This document shows, piece by piece, positions 50,316 through 59,260 of a stretch of DNA of 64,000 nucleotides. The notes under the pieces are model-generated. The model was not told the origin of the DNA. It ran no database searches and saw only the letters and a list, made by a program, of their open reading frames with translations. The stretch lies in contig NZ_SDDX01000018.1 of the NCBI RefSeq assembly GCF_004115925.1, positions 1 through 64,000 of the forward strand, given 5' to 3'. A program made the translations under genes and the position numbers. The number at the start of each line of letters is the position of its first letter. The first letter of the stretch is position 1. This DNA is from Lelliottia nimipressuralis. Its GTDB lineage: Bacteria; Pseudomonadota; Gammaproteobacteria; Enterobacterales; Enterobacteriaceae.

Positions 50316-52423
50316 CTGAAGACGCGTTTGCAGAGCAGGAAAGTATTAGCCTGAGTAACTACTGGGGACAGAGCGTCACCCTTAACCCTGAAGAGTGGGC
50401 ATTTGCCACGGGCGGAATGACATTCAACGATGCGTCAAGCTGGACGCTGTTCAGCACGCTTCGTGATAAAGGCCTGTTGACCGGCTCGATCGATGCCTGG
50501 CGTATCGCCCTGCAAAGCTTTATGAAATCCAATGATGTGGCGGTGATCAAGCAAGTTTATATCGCCCTGCTGATGTTTAGCTGTGAACAAAAATATGGCG
50601 GTTTTTTACCCAAGGTTAATTTAACGCTCACCGTTAACGATGATGAGTACGATAGTTTGTACGATGAAGTTAACGCGTTAATAAAACAGGGGCGCCATAA
50701 AGAAGGGCGCGACCGTGTGGCGGGCCTGCTCAAAGATGATCCGGAAAATGTTCATCTGCTGCGCTGCCAGGCGCGATCCAACCTGCTGATGGGCGCATGG
50801 CTTCCGTCGCTGCTCATGACCAGTCGCCTGCTGGGGCAATTTTCCATGCACTGGGATAGCTATTTCGATCTGGCGACGGCGCTGTTCAAAACCAACGAAC
50901 TGCTTGAGGCGCGCAAGCTACTGCGGGCGTTGCTGCGTATTGACGATCAAAACGCTAACTGCTGGAACCTGCTGGCGTGTCTCTATCACGAACGCCGCGA
51001 GATTTCACTTGCAGAAAAGTGTGCTCGCCGCTCAATTCGTCTTCATGCGGAAGTGCCTTATTTTCTGAGTATTCTGGGCATTATCCTCAGCGATAACCAA
51101 AAAATGGCTGATGCGCGTTACTTCCTCGAAAAAGCATTGTCGCTGAAAAGCCCTGATTTCGACTCCTTCACCAGTCTGCTGTTTGTGATGAGCCATGATG
51201 CCAGCGTGTCGCCAGCGGACCTGTTTGCGGCCCATCAGAAATATGGTCAGCAGGTTAATGAGTGGTGCGCATCACACCAGGTGACAATCGCTCATACCGG
51301 TAATAAAGATCCGCATCGCAAATTGCGCGTCGGATTTGTTTCCGGCGATCTTCGCATTCATCCGGTCAGCAATTTCTTCCTGCCGTTCTGGAACAATCTG
51401 AACCGTGAACATTTTGATTTAATTGTCTACCACACCATCGACAAGCCAGATGACGTCAGGGAGCACTATCAACAAACTGCGACCCTGTGGCGCATGGCGA
51501 CAGAATACAGCGAAGCAGAGTTGGCGAAGCAAATCGCCGAAGATCAGATTGATATTTTGATCGATCTGTCTGGTCACACAACGGGAAGTCGTCTTCCGGC
51601 GTTTGGCTTTAAACCTGCACCGATTCAGATGACCTGGATAGGGTATCCAGGCACCTCAGGGCTGGAACAGATGGATTATCGTATCACCACACCAGGGCTG
51701 GGTAAGCCGGGCGAAATGGACGATCAATACACTGAAAAACTGCTCTATATGCCTCTGCGGAGCTTCTTTGCGCCGAGTGAGCTGAGCCCGGACGTTAATC
51801 CGTTGCCGGCACTCAGCAATGGCTACTTCACCTACGGCAGCTTTAACCGGCCTAAAAAACTCAACAATGAAGTCTTCGCCATTTGGGCGCAGATCATGTC
51901 ACGTAATCCAACCGCGAAGCTGCTGATTGGTTTTATGGATGATGACGAGATGATCGCCCGGTATCGCAAGAAGCTCTGTGCGCTTGGCGTGCAGGACTCG
52001 CAGCTGATTTTCCGCAAAACAACCAATCTCGAAAACTATCTGCGGATGCATCACGAGGTTGATCTCTTGCTCGACTCCTTCCCGTATACCGGTGGAACAA
52101 CCACCAGTCACGGGGTCTGGATGGGCGTACCGACGCTCAGTATTGCAGGGGCAACCACGTCTTCGCGACAAGGTGTTGAAATCATGCATATTTACGGCTT
52201 GCAAACATTTATTGCAACCAGCCAGCAGGATTACATCGAAAAAGCTATCGCGTGGCAGACCCGTCTTCAGGAGCTGGACGGCTGGCGGCAAAGTATGCGT
52301 AAAAACATGCCGGTCAAGCAGGATGGTTTTGACGTTGCTGCGCCGCTCGAAAAGGCACTACGTAAGGCCTGGGAGATCTACTGCTCCGGGCAATCTGCGC
52401 AAAGTTTTACGGTTGAAGAGTAA
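50264..52423 (+). CDS. TPR/GT41 (OGT, SPINDLY-type) protein O-glycosyltransferase
   Basis: 719 residues. Residues ~1-85 look like the tail of a PKMT-type methyltransferase (ALRPIVCLTEDAFAEQESIS). Residues ~130-330 are TPR-like helices (LARKLLRALLRIDDQNANCW region). From ~350 there is a GT41 catalytic part: LRVGFVSGDLRIHPVSNFF with the family His, DILIDLSGHTTGSRLPAFGF, YGSFNRPKKLNNEVFAIWAQ and LLDSFPYTGGTTTSHGVWMG. GT41 enzymes transfer a sugar (GlcNAc in the known cases) to Ser/Thr of proteins. In this setting the acceptor is most likely flagellin. It overlaps the methyltransferase by 52 bases in the -1 frame. Confidence 0.85.
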   Translation: MAYNVATDAALRPIVCLTEDAFAEQESISLSNYWGQSVTLNPEEWAFATGGMTFNDASSWTLFSTLRDKGLLTGSIDAWRIALQSFMKSNDVAVIKQVYIALLMFSCEQKYGGFLPKVNLTLTVNDDEYDSLYDEVNALIKQGRHKEGRDRVAGLLKDDPENVHLLRCQARSNLLMGAWLPSLLMTSRLLGQFSMHWDSYFDLATALFKTNELLEARKLLRALLRIDDQNANCWNLLACLYHERREISLAEKCARRSIRLHAEVPYFLSILGIILSDNQKMADARYFLEKALSLKSPDFDSFTSLLFVMSHDASVSPADLFAAHQKYGQQVNEWCASHQVTIAHTGNKDPHRKLRVGFVSGDLRIHPVSNFFLPFWNNLNREHFDLIVYHTIDKPDDVREHYQQTATLWRMATEYSEAELAKQIAEDQIDILIDLSGHTTGSRLPAFGFKPAPIQMTWIGYPGTSGLEQMDYRITTPGLGKPGEMDDQYTEKLLYMPLRSFFAPSELSPDVNPLPALSNGYFTYGSFNRPKKLNNEVFAIWAQIMSRNPTAKLLIGFMDDDEMIARYRKKLCALGVQDSQLIFRKTTNLENYLRMHHEVDLLLDSFPYTGGTTTSHGVWMGVPTLSIAGATTSSRQGVEIMHIYGLQTFIATSQQDYIEKAIAWQTRLQELDGWRQSMRKNMPVKQDGFDVAAPLEKALRKAWEIYCSGQSAQSFTVEE

Positions 52424-52517
52424 GAGCCGGTTCCTCAGGAATGATTGGCTAAAAGGCGGGTTCGTGGCGGCATGATGTCGTCTTCGAGGGCAAATACAGT
52501 TTTTTGAAGGGTCACTA

Positions 52518-53678
52518 ATGAAAAATAATGTCTACGTCACGAGTCCGCTGCTTCCGCCGCTGGAGGAGTTTATTCCCTACCTGGAACAAATTTGGAAAAA
52601 CAAATTTTTAACGAATGGCGGTCAGTTTCACCAGCAGCTTGAGAAAGCGCTGGCGGAATATTTGGGCGTTGAGCACCTGTGTCTGTTCTCTAACGGAACC
52701 CTCGCGCTCTTGACGGCACTGCAGGCGCTGCGCATTACGGGCGAAGTCATTACGACGCCATACTCCTTTGTGGCGACCTCTCATTCACTACTGTGGAATG
52801 GCCTGACACCGGTTTTTGCCGACATCGACCCTGTGACCTGCAATATCGACCCGGCGAAGATTGAACAGCTGATTACACCCGCCACATCCGCGATCTTGCC
52901 CGTGCATTGTTACGGTATTCCTTGTGATGTAGACGGTATTCAGAAGATCGCCGATGCTTGGGGTTTAAAGGTTATCTACGATGCGGCTCACGCGTTTGGC
53001 GTAAAAAAGGATGGGCAAAGCGTGCTGAATTGCGGCGATTTGTCGATTCTCAGCTTCCACGCCACCAAGGTCTTTAACACCTTTGAAGGCGGTGCAATTA
53101 TCTGCCCGGACGCCCGGATGAAGCAGCGTATCGACTATTTGAAAAACTTTGGCTTTGCCGGTGAGACAACCGTCGTGGCGCCGGGCATCAACGCCAAAAT
53201 GAACGAAGTTCAGGCGGCATTTGGCCTGGTCCAGTTGCAGCACATTGATGGCGCACTGGCGGCCCGTCGGGCCATTTATGAGCGCTACTGCGAACTGTTG
53301 AGCGACATTGACGGTATTGCGTCTTTCAGCGCGCCGGGCAATGTGGAGTGGAATCACGCCTATTATCCGATCATCGTGAACGAGACGTACCCGATCAGCC
53401 GCGACCAGCTTTATGACGTGCTCAAGGAGGAGAATATCTATTCTCGTCGCTACTTCTACCCGTTAATCAGCTCATTCTCCATGTATCGCCATTTACCATC
53501 GGCCAGCCCGCATAACTTGCCTGTTGCAGAAGGTATTTCGCAGAAGATCCTCTGCCTGCCAATCTATCCGGATTTGACTGAGCACGACCAGGATCGCGTT
53601 GTGGCAATGATTCGTCAGTACAGCGCCTTACCCGCCAATCAACCTCTGGTGGTCCATGTGGACGGGGAGGTGGCATGA
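52518..53678 (+). CDS. DegT/DnrJ/EryC1-family sugar aminotransferase (VioA-like)
   Basis: 386 residues. The PLP lysine is K184 in SFHATKVFNTFEGGA, and VIYDAAHAFGV holds the pyridine-N Asp. The family transaminates nucleotide-linked 4-keto-6-deoxy sugars; the relatives VioA and FdtB make dTDP-4-amino- or 3-amino-sugars. No nucleotidyltransferase or 4,6-dehydratase is in the island, so the keto-sugar would come from the house-keeping rml or wec pathway. The next gene, an acyltransferase, overlaps by four bases, so the amino group is probably N-acylated at once. Confidence 0.85.
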   Translation: MKNNVYVTSPLLPPLEEFIPYLEQIWKNKFLTNGGQFHQQLEKALAEYLGVEHLCLFSNGTLALLTALQALRITGEVITTPYSFVATSHSLLWNGLTPVFADIDPVTCNIDPAKIEQLITPATSAILPVHCYGIPCDVDGIQKIADAWGLKVIYDAAHAFGVKKDGQSVLNCGDLSILSFHATKVFNTFEGGAIICPDARMKQRIDYLKNFGFAGETTVVAPGINAKMNEVQAAFGLVQLQHIDGALAARRAIYERYCELLSDIDGIASFSAPGNVEWNHAYYPIIVNETYPISRDQLYDVLKEENIYSRRYFYPLISSFSMYRHLPSASPHNLPVAEGISQKILCLPIYPDLTEHDQDRVVAMIRQYSALPANQPLVVHVDGEVA

Positions 53679-54313
53679 AGCTGGGAATTTACGGTGCCGG
53701 TGGGCTTGGCCGCGAAGTGTTAATGCTGGCTCAGCAGCTGAATCAATCATCCCGTTGGGAAGAGATCTTTTTCATCGATGATGTGACGAATGAAAATGTG
53801 GTGTCCGGTGTTCCGGTTCATCGCTTCGCCCTGTTGGATCATTACTGCACCGAAGTGGTGATCGCTATTGGCGAACCGGCAGCGAGACAACAGCTGGCAG
53901 CGAAAGTGCGTGCCAAAACGAACCTTGCGACGCTCATCCATCCATCAGTTTTTATTCCGCCGGGTAACCATATCGGCCCAGGTGCGATTATTTGCGACCA
54001 CGCGTTTATCTCCTGTGATGTCGTCATTGGCGAAAATACGCTGATTCAGCCGCACGCCAGCGTCGGCCACGACACGCATGTCGGCCCACACAGTGTGATC
54101 TCCAGTAACGTAACGCTGGCCGGGCACTGTGTGGTGGGACAGCGCGTGTTTATCGGCATGAATTCTGCCGTCAAAGAAAAAACAACCCTGGGCGATGACG
54201 TCATCGTTGGTATGGGCAGTGCGGTGTTTAGCGATATTGCCGATGAAACCGTCGCACTGGGTAACCCTGCTCGCGCCATGCGCAAAAACGAGCAAAAGAA
54301 AGTTTTTAAATGA
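53675..54313 (+). CDS. NeuD/PglD-type sugar N-acyltransferase
   Basis: 212 residues. The N-terminal Rossmann part (LGIYGAGGLGREVLMLAQQL) binds the nucleotide sugar. The C-terminal left-handed beta-helix has hexapeptide repeats (IGPGAIICDHAFISCDVVIG, VIVGMGSAVFSDI) and the catalytic His candidate in PHASVGHDTHVG. Family members add acetyl from acetyl-CoA; with an ACP gene immediately downstream, this one may use an acyl-ACP instead. Its start overlaps the aminotransferase stop (ATGA). Confidence 0.85.
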   Translation: MKLGIYGAGGLGREVLMLAQQLNQSSRWEEIFFIDDVTNENVVSGVPVHRFALLDHYCTEVVIAIGEPAARQQLAAKVRAKTNLATLIHPSVFIPPGNHIGPGAIICDHAFISCDVVIGENTLIQPHASVGHDTHVGPHSVISSNVTLAGHCVVGQRVFIGMNSAVKEKTTLGDDVIVGMGSAVFSDIADETVALGNPARAMRKNEQKKVFK

Positions 54314-54337
54314 GTGTTTTGTCTGGAGCTATACGTA

Positions 54338-54577
54338 ATGACTAATTTAACAAAGTACAACGCGATTTTTGTTGAAACCTTTGAAATCACGGAAGATATC
54401 CTGCCGGGTTACCAGTATCAGGATACGCCATCATGGGACTCAGTCGGCCACATGAGCATGATTGCTGCGCTGGAAGAGACGTTCGACATCATGATGGACA
54501 CCGAAGACATTATTGATTTCTCCTCCTGGGAAAAAGGGAAAGAGATCCTCAAAAAATACGATGTTGAAGTCGTCTGA
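54338..54577 (+). CDS. Acyl carrier protein of the modification island
   Basis: 79 residues, an acidic helical ACP. The phosphopantetheine Ser is in the motif WDSVGHM (DSxGH), followed by the recognition helix MSMIAALEETFDI. It differs from the fatty-acid AcpP and should carry a dedicated acyl group. MTNLTKYNAIF is taken as the start; frames upstream lie in the spacer. It is placed between the sugar acyltransferase and two FabG-like reductases. Confidence 0.9.
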   Translation: MTNLTKYNAIFVETFEITEDILPGYQYQDTPSWDSVGHMSMIAALEETFDIMMDTEDIIDFSSWEKGKEILKKYDVEVV

Positions 54578-54594
54578 CGCGAGGAGAGGTAAGC

Positions 54595-55341
54595 ATGTTA
54601 CTGGCCGGGAAAACTGCCGTTGTTACAGGATGCCTGCAGGGAATTGGTAAGGCGACCCTTGTCTCCTTTGCCCGCCAGGGTGCGAACCTGTTTGCCTGCG
54701 TTCAGCATGAGGATGAGGCCTTTTTAACCTTTATTCGTGAGTTGAGCGCAGAGCATGGCGTAACCATTACGCCGGTCAGCTTCGACTTACTGGATGAGGC
54801 CTCAATTAAATACGCGGCGACGACGATTCAAAAAGCCAAACAGCCGATTGATATTCTGGTGAATGTCGCAGGCGTCACGCTCGATGCGCTGTTCCCGATG
54901 GTCACAATGGATCAGTTGCAAAAAACCTTCACCATCAATTTCTTTTCTCAGATGCTGTTTACCCAGTATATGACCCGTCTGATGCTGCGTAATAAGCGCG
55001 GCAGCGTGATCAACATTGCCAGTATTTCTGGTATCGACGGCAACGTGGGGCAATTGTCCTATTCAGCCTCGAAGGCCGCGATGATCGCCGCCACTAAAAC
55101 CCTTTCGGCAGAACTGGCCCCTCAGGGGATCCGTGTCAATGCGGTTGCGCCGGGTGTTATCCAGACGGCGATGACAGAAAATCTGCCGCAAGCGGTGGTT
55201 GATGAAAAAATGGCGGCGGCAGCCATTCCTCGCCTGGGACTGGCAGAAGAGGTGGCAAACACCCTCTGTTGGTTAGCGTCCGATGCGGCAGCCTATGTCA
55301 CCGGCCAGGTTATCCGCGTAGATGGTGGTATTGGTCACTAA
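54595..55341 (+). CDS. FabG-like short-chain dehydrogenase/reductase 1
   Basis: 248 residues. The NAD(P) motif is TGCLQGIGKA, the catalytic Ser is in NIASISG, and YSASK has Tyr and Lys. The C-terminus YVTGQVIRVDGG is typical of FabG. FabG reduces 3-oxoacyl-ACP to 3-hydroxyacyl-ACP; here it may act on a group bound to the island ACP or on a free ketol. The ATG follows GAGGAGAGG. It is a paralogue of the next gene. Confidence 0.88.
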   Translation: MLLAGKTAVVTGCLQGIGKATLVSFARQGANLFACVQHEDEAFLTFIRELSAEHGVTITPVSFDLLDEASIKYAATTIQKAKQPIDILVNVAGVTLDALFPMVTMDQLQKTFTINFFSQMLFTQYMTRLMLRNKRGSVINIASISGIDGNVGQLSYSASKAAMIAATKTLSAELAPQGIRVNAVAPGVIQTAMTENLPQAVVDEKMAAAAIPRLGLAEEVANTLCWLASDAAAYVTGQVIRVDGGIGH

Positions 55342-55351
55342 GGGGCTGTTT

Positions 55352-56095
55352 ATGATCTTAAAAGATAAAAATGTGATTATCACCGGCTGTAAACGCGGTA
55401 TTGGCCGGGCGATGGTCGAGGCATTTGCGGCCAATGGAGCCAATATTTATGCGCATGCCCGTAGCGCGGACGATGATTTTTTAACGGATATGGCGCAAAC
55501 CGCTGAGCGTCATGGCGTTCAAATCTGGCCGCTGTGTTTTGATCTGACCGATTCGGCGGCGATGAAGCTGGCGGTAAAACAGTTAATGAGCGACAAGCGC
55601 CCGTTGCACGGACTGGTAAATAACGCCGGTATCACCCTGAATGCGCTGTTTCAGATGACCACAGAACAGGCACTGCGCCAACAATTTGAGGTTAACTTTT
55701 TCTCGTTATTCAACTTCACTCAATCCGTGTCAAAACTGATGGCTCGCCAAAAACAGGGGAGTATCGTCAATATTGCGTCTACTGCCGCCCAGGATGGTAA
55801 CGCCGGAAAATCGGCGTATGGTGCCTCAAAGGCTGCAGTCATCGCCCTGACGGAGTCCATAGCCACTGAGCTGGGTGAAAACGGTATCCGCGCAAACTGT
55901 ATTGCGCCAGGCATCACGGATACCGATATGCTGGAAACCCTGCCTCCAGCCATTATCGACGCGACTCGCAATCAGACGGATCTGCGACGCCTTGGGACGC
56001 CAGCCAATATCGCCGATACGGCTGTGTTTTTAGTCTCTGATCTTGCGAGCTATATCACCGGGCAGACGATTCGCGTGGACGGCGGTTTACGATGA
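55352..56095 (+). CDS. FabG-like short-chain dehydrogenase/reductase 2
   Basis: 247 residues, clearly related to the preceding SDR (ITGCKRGIGRA, NIASTAA, YGASK, YITGQTIRVDGG). Two adjacent paralogues suggest two reduction steps or two substrates. ATG 55352 (MILKDKNVIITG) is chosen over in-frame codons that overlap the previous gene. Its end overlaps the transketolase gene by four bases. Confidence 0.88.
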   Translation: MILKDKNVIITGCKRGIGRAMVEAFAANGANIYAHARSADDDFLTDMAQTAERHGVQIWPLCFDLTDSAAMKLAVKQLMSDKRPLHGLVNNAGITLNALFQMTTEQALRQQFEVNFFSLFNFTQSVSKLMARQKQGSIVNIASTAAQDGNAGKSAYGASKAAVIALTESIATELGENGIRANCIAPGITDTDMLETLPPAIIDATRNQTDLRRLGTPANIADTAVFLVSDLASYITGQTIRVDGGLR

Positions 56096-56901
56096 GTAGC
56101 CCCGAGGAGCTGAAATCAGCCGCCCGGCAGATTCGCCGTTCTATCGTTGACGTTGCGTTTAATGCGCCTGTTGATGGCGTGCATCTTGGCTCGGCTCTGT
56201 CGATGGTGGAGATTGCTACCGTTTTGTATGGCGCCGTGATGCGCTACACGCCTCATAATATGGCTACACAGGAACGCGATCGCTTTTTATTGAGCAAGGG
56301 ACATGCAGCCCTTGCGCTCTACACCACTCTGCACCACTACGGTGTGTTAAGCGCTGAACAGCTTGCGACTTTTGATCACAGTGGTTCGCTCTTCCCGGCG
56401 CTGACCCCGATGAATCCGGCCCTTGGAATTGATTTCGCGGGCGGTTCGTTGGGGTTAGGGGTGGGCTTCGCCAGTGGTATCGCCTGGCATCAGCGGCTTA
56501 AACAACAGCCGTGGCATAGCTATGTCGTGCTGGGTGACGGCGAATGCAATGAAGGCTCCATCTGGGAAAGCGCACTTTTTGCCGCGCACCACGGCTTAGC
56601 TAACCTGACGGTTATCGTAGACGTGAACGGCTTCCAGTCGGATATCGCCTGTGAACACACGCTGAAAATGAATTTCCCAGCCCTGTGGCAGGCCTGTGGC
56701 TGGCACGTCGAAACGTGCGACGGCCACGATATCACAGCACTTCAGCAGGCTTTTTCCGCGCCGCCCCATGGCAAACCTAAAGCGGTTATCGCGACAACCG
56801 TGAAAGGGAAGGGGATCTCCTTTATGGAACACAATAACGCGTTTCATCGCGCTAAATTGTCTGCCGCGCAGCGGCTTGCTGCCCTGGAGGAACTGGTATG
56901 A
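56092..56901 (+). CDS. Transketolase, N-terminal (TPP pyrophosphate-binding) subunit
   Basis: 269 residues covering the N-terminal third of transketolase: SKGHAALALYTTLHHYG, GGSLGLGVGFASG and the TPP motif GDGECNEGSIWES. Split transketolases move a two-carbon ketol unit from a ketose to an aldehyde. The C-terminal half is the next gene, overlapping by four bases, so the two are made in equal amounts. A second transketolase inside a sugar/acyl cluster points to a dedicated C2 transfer. Confidence 0.9.
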   Translation: MSSPEELKSAARQIRRSIVDVAFNAPVDGVHLGSALSMVEIATVLYGAVMRYTPHNMATQERDRFLLSKGHAALALYTTLHHYGVLSAEQLATFDHSGSLFPALTPMNPALGIDFAGGSLGLGVGFASGIAWHQRLKQQPWHSYVVLGDGECNEGSIWESALFAAHHGLANLTVIVDVNGFQSDIACEHTLKMNFPALWQACGWHVETCDGHDITALQQAFSAPPHGKPKAVIATTVKGKGISFMEHNNAFHRAKLSAAQRLAALEELV

Positions 56902-57866
56902 ATATTTCCGTTTCTCCGGCAGAAGTGAGAGCCTGGTCGATGATGGGTACGCGCGGCACCTTTGGCGTTACGCTTCTCAATCTCGCCCAGCAAAACCCCA
57001 ATATCATTGGACTCACGGCGGATCTTGGCATTACGTCGGGCATGGAGCGTTTCAGTAATACTTTTCCCGAACGCTACATCAATGTCGGTATCGCCGAACA
57101 AAATCTGATCGGTGTGGCCGCCGGGATCGCGTCGCAGGGCAGCATTCCGTTTGCGACGACATTCGCCAACTTTGCTGCGCTTCGTTCCTGCGAGCAAATG
57201 CGCCATTACATGGGCTATCTGCAGGGCAATATTAAAGTTATCGGTCTGGCCTCCGGGTTTGCGATGGGTATGTTCGGTACCACCCATTACGGCATAGAAG
57301 ACATTGCCACGCTGCGCTCGATTGCCAATCTCACGATCCTCTCGCCTGCTGATGCGACGGCGACAGCGCTGCTGACGCTCGCGGCGGCAGAACATGCCGG
57401 GCCTGTTTACCTGCGCCTGACCGGAGGAATGCGCACGCCGATTGTCTATCGCGAGGCTCAGGAATTTATTCTCGGTGAGGCGAATCTTCTCCGGGAAGGA
57501 TCGGACGTGGCGCTGGTTGCAACCGGCAGCATGGTCGCAGCCTCACTGAAAGCGGCGGATTTGCTGGCCGAGCGAGGCATCAGCTGTAGCGTGCTGGACA
57601 TGTTTACGATCAAGCCCCTGGATACGGAAGCCTTAAAAAATCAGTTTGGCTGCAAAATGATCGTCAGTGTGGAAGAACACAGCGTCACGGGCGGGCTCGG
57701 CAGTGCGATAGCAGAATTTCTGGTGACGCAACACCATGCCCCACGCCTGTTAACCCTCGGTATTCCGCAGGGCTACGGTCATGCGGGTGAGTACTCGTGG
57801 ATGCTGGAGCAAAATGGTCTCACTGCGTCCCAGATTGCCGGTACGATTCTGGAGAACGCGTTATGA
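56898..57866 (+). CDS. Transketolase, C-terminal (pyrimidine-binding and C-domain) subunit
   Basis: 322 residues. GLTADLGITSGMERFSNTFP and YINVGIAEQNLIGVAAGIAS hold the Glu that activates TPP. FGTTHYGIEDIATLRSIANL and the C-terminal domain (LDMFTIKPLDTEALKN, EEHSVTGGLGSAIAEF) complete the enzyme with the preceding subunit. It resembles transketolases more than DXS or pyruvate dehydrogenase E1-beta by its motif spacing, but those share this fold. Overlaps the next gene by four bases. Confidence 0.9.
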   Translation: MNISVSPAEVRAWSMMGTRGTFGVTLLNLAQQNPNIIGLTADLGITSGMERFSNTFPERYINVGIAEQNLIGVAAGIASQGSIPFATTFANFAALRSCEQMRHYMGYLQGNIKVIGLASGFAMGMFGTTHYGIEDIATLRSIANLTILSPADATATALLTLAAAEHAGPVYLRLTGGMRTPIVYREAQEFILGEANLLREGSDVALVATGSMVAASLKAADLLAERGISCSVLDMFTIKPLDTEALKNQFGCKMIVSVEEHSVTGGLGSAIAEFLVTQHHAPRLLTLGIPQGYGHAGEYSWMLEQNGLTASQIAGTILENAL

Positions 57867-59260
57867 CACCCTTCTGGCAGCTTGCACACTATGGCGATGC
57901 GGTTGCGGTCATCGATGATAATGATATGGCGTTGAGCTATCGCGAGCTTTCGCAATCGGTCGCGGCACTTGCGGCAGCATTACCCGCGCGCGCGCTGGTT
58001 TTCTGTCTGTGCGATAACAGCCCCGGTGCCCTGGTGGGATACCTGGCCTGCCTGAGCGCCCGCGCTGTCCCGCTGATGCTAGATAAAAACATCGCGCCTG
58101 AACTGCTGCAACAGCTTCTCGATATCTATCGTCCGGGCTATTTATGGCAGCATGAAACAGCCAGTGCGGAATCGTATGGAATCTATGGCTATGCGCTCAT
58201 TGATTTAGCGCAAAGCGCGCCGGTCATGGACGATGAACTGGCCTTGTTGATCGCCACCTCTGGTTCGACCGGCAGCCCAAAACTGGTGCGCCAGAGCTAT
58301 CACAATTTGCTCTCTAACACCCGCAGCATTATTGATTACCTCCAGATTGACAACCAAGAGCGCGCGCTCGCCTGGCTGCCGATGAATTACGTCTACGGCC
58401 TGTCAATTATTAACACTCACCTGGCGCAAGGCGCCACGGTGCTGCTGACCAATACCGGCCCGGTTCAGCCGGGATTCTGGCGTTTTCTCAGGCAGCATGC
58501 AGCCACCTCGCTGTCTGGAGTGCCGTACAGTTGGGAAATCCTGAAAAAGCTGCGATTTACTCGCATGGAGATCCCATCACTGAAAACGCTGACTCAGGCT
58601 GGCGGAAAATTGCGGCCAGAACTGCACAGCGAGCTTGCAACATGGGCTGCGGAGAAAGGGCTGCGATTTTTTGTCATGTTCGGTGCTTCAGAGGCAACTT
58701 CACGAATGGGTTATCTTCCGCCTGAACTGTCGGCCAGTCATCCTGGCGCGATGGGGATAGCAATTCCAGGGGGGAGATTTGCACTGGAAGACGATGCCGG
58801 GAACGAAATTACTCTCGCGGGTCAGCACGGTGAGCTTATCTATTATGGCGATAATGTCTCGCTGGGCTATGCGGCCTGCCGCGATGATCTGGCAAAAGGT
58901 GACGAACGTAAGGGGCGTCTGGCCACTGGCGATATGGCAAGCCGCGACGAGTCCGGTCTCTATACCATCGTCGGGCGTAAAACCCGTTTTCTGAAAGTGT
59001 TTGGTAACCGGGTAGGGCTGGATGAACTGGAGCATCTGGTGATTAATGCTTTCCCCTCAACCGAGTGTGTAGCGGTGGGGCGTGATGACAATGTGCATGT
59101 TTTTATTACCGATGAGAAACAGACTGAAGCAGTAAAAAGCTATCTGGCGAAAACTTGCCAGCTTCACCATTCTGCCTTTTCCGTCAAAGAGATCGACACG
59201 ATCCCAAAAAATCCGGCCGGTAAGACGTTATACAGAGAGCTGGAGGCATTGTGTGACTGA
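57863..59260 (+). CDS. ANL-family acyl-AMP ligase
   Basis: 465 residues, short for an acyl-CoA/ACP ligase. The phosphate loop LIATSGSTGSPKLV begins at residue 129, YYGDN and the RLATGDMASRDESGL motif follow, and the late KNPAGKTLYR Lys completes adenylation. It activates a carboxylic acid as acyl-AMP and should pass it to the island ACP. The substrate is not readable. ATG 57863 (MTPFWQ) overlaps the transketolase stop; in-frame codons further upstream belong to that gene's other frame. Confidence 0.87.
   Translation: MTPFWQLAHYGDAVAVIDDNDMALSYRELSQSVAALAAALPARALVFCLCDNSPGALVGYLACLSARAVPLMLDKNIAPELLQQLLDIYRPGYLWQHETASAESYGIYGYALIDLAQSAPVMDDELALLIATSGSTGSPKLVRQSYHNLLSNTRSIIDYLQIDNQERALAWLPMNYVYGLSIINTHLAQGATVLLTNTGPVQPGFWRFLRQHAATSLSGVPYSWEILKKLRFTRMEIPSLKTLTQAGGKLRPELHSELATWAAEKGLRFFVMFGASEATSRMGYLPPELSASHPGAMGIAIPGGRFALEDDAGNEITLAGQHGELIYYGDNVSLGYAACRDDLAKGDERKGRLATGDMASRDESGLYTIVGRKTRFLKVFGNRVGLDELEHLVINAFPSTECVAVGRDDNVHVFITDEKQTEAVKSYLAKTCQLHHSAFSVKEIDTIPKNPAGKTLYRELEALCD

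Noticed and set aside
52518..54313. Pseudaminic or legionaminic acid pathway
   Set aside because: There is an aminotransferase and a NeuD-like protein, but no PseB dehydratase, NeuB/PseI synthase or CMP-transferase in the island.
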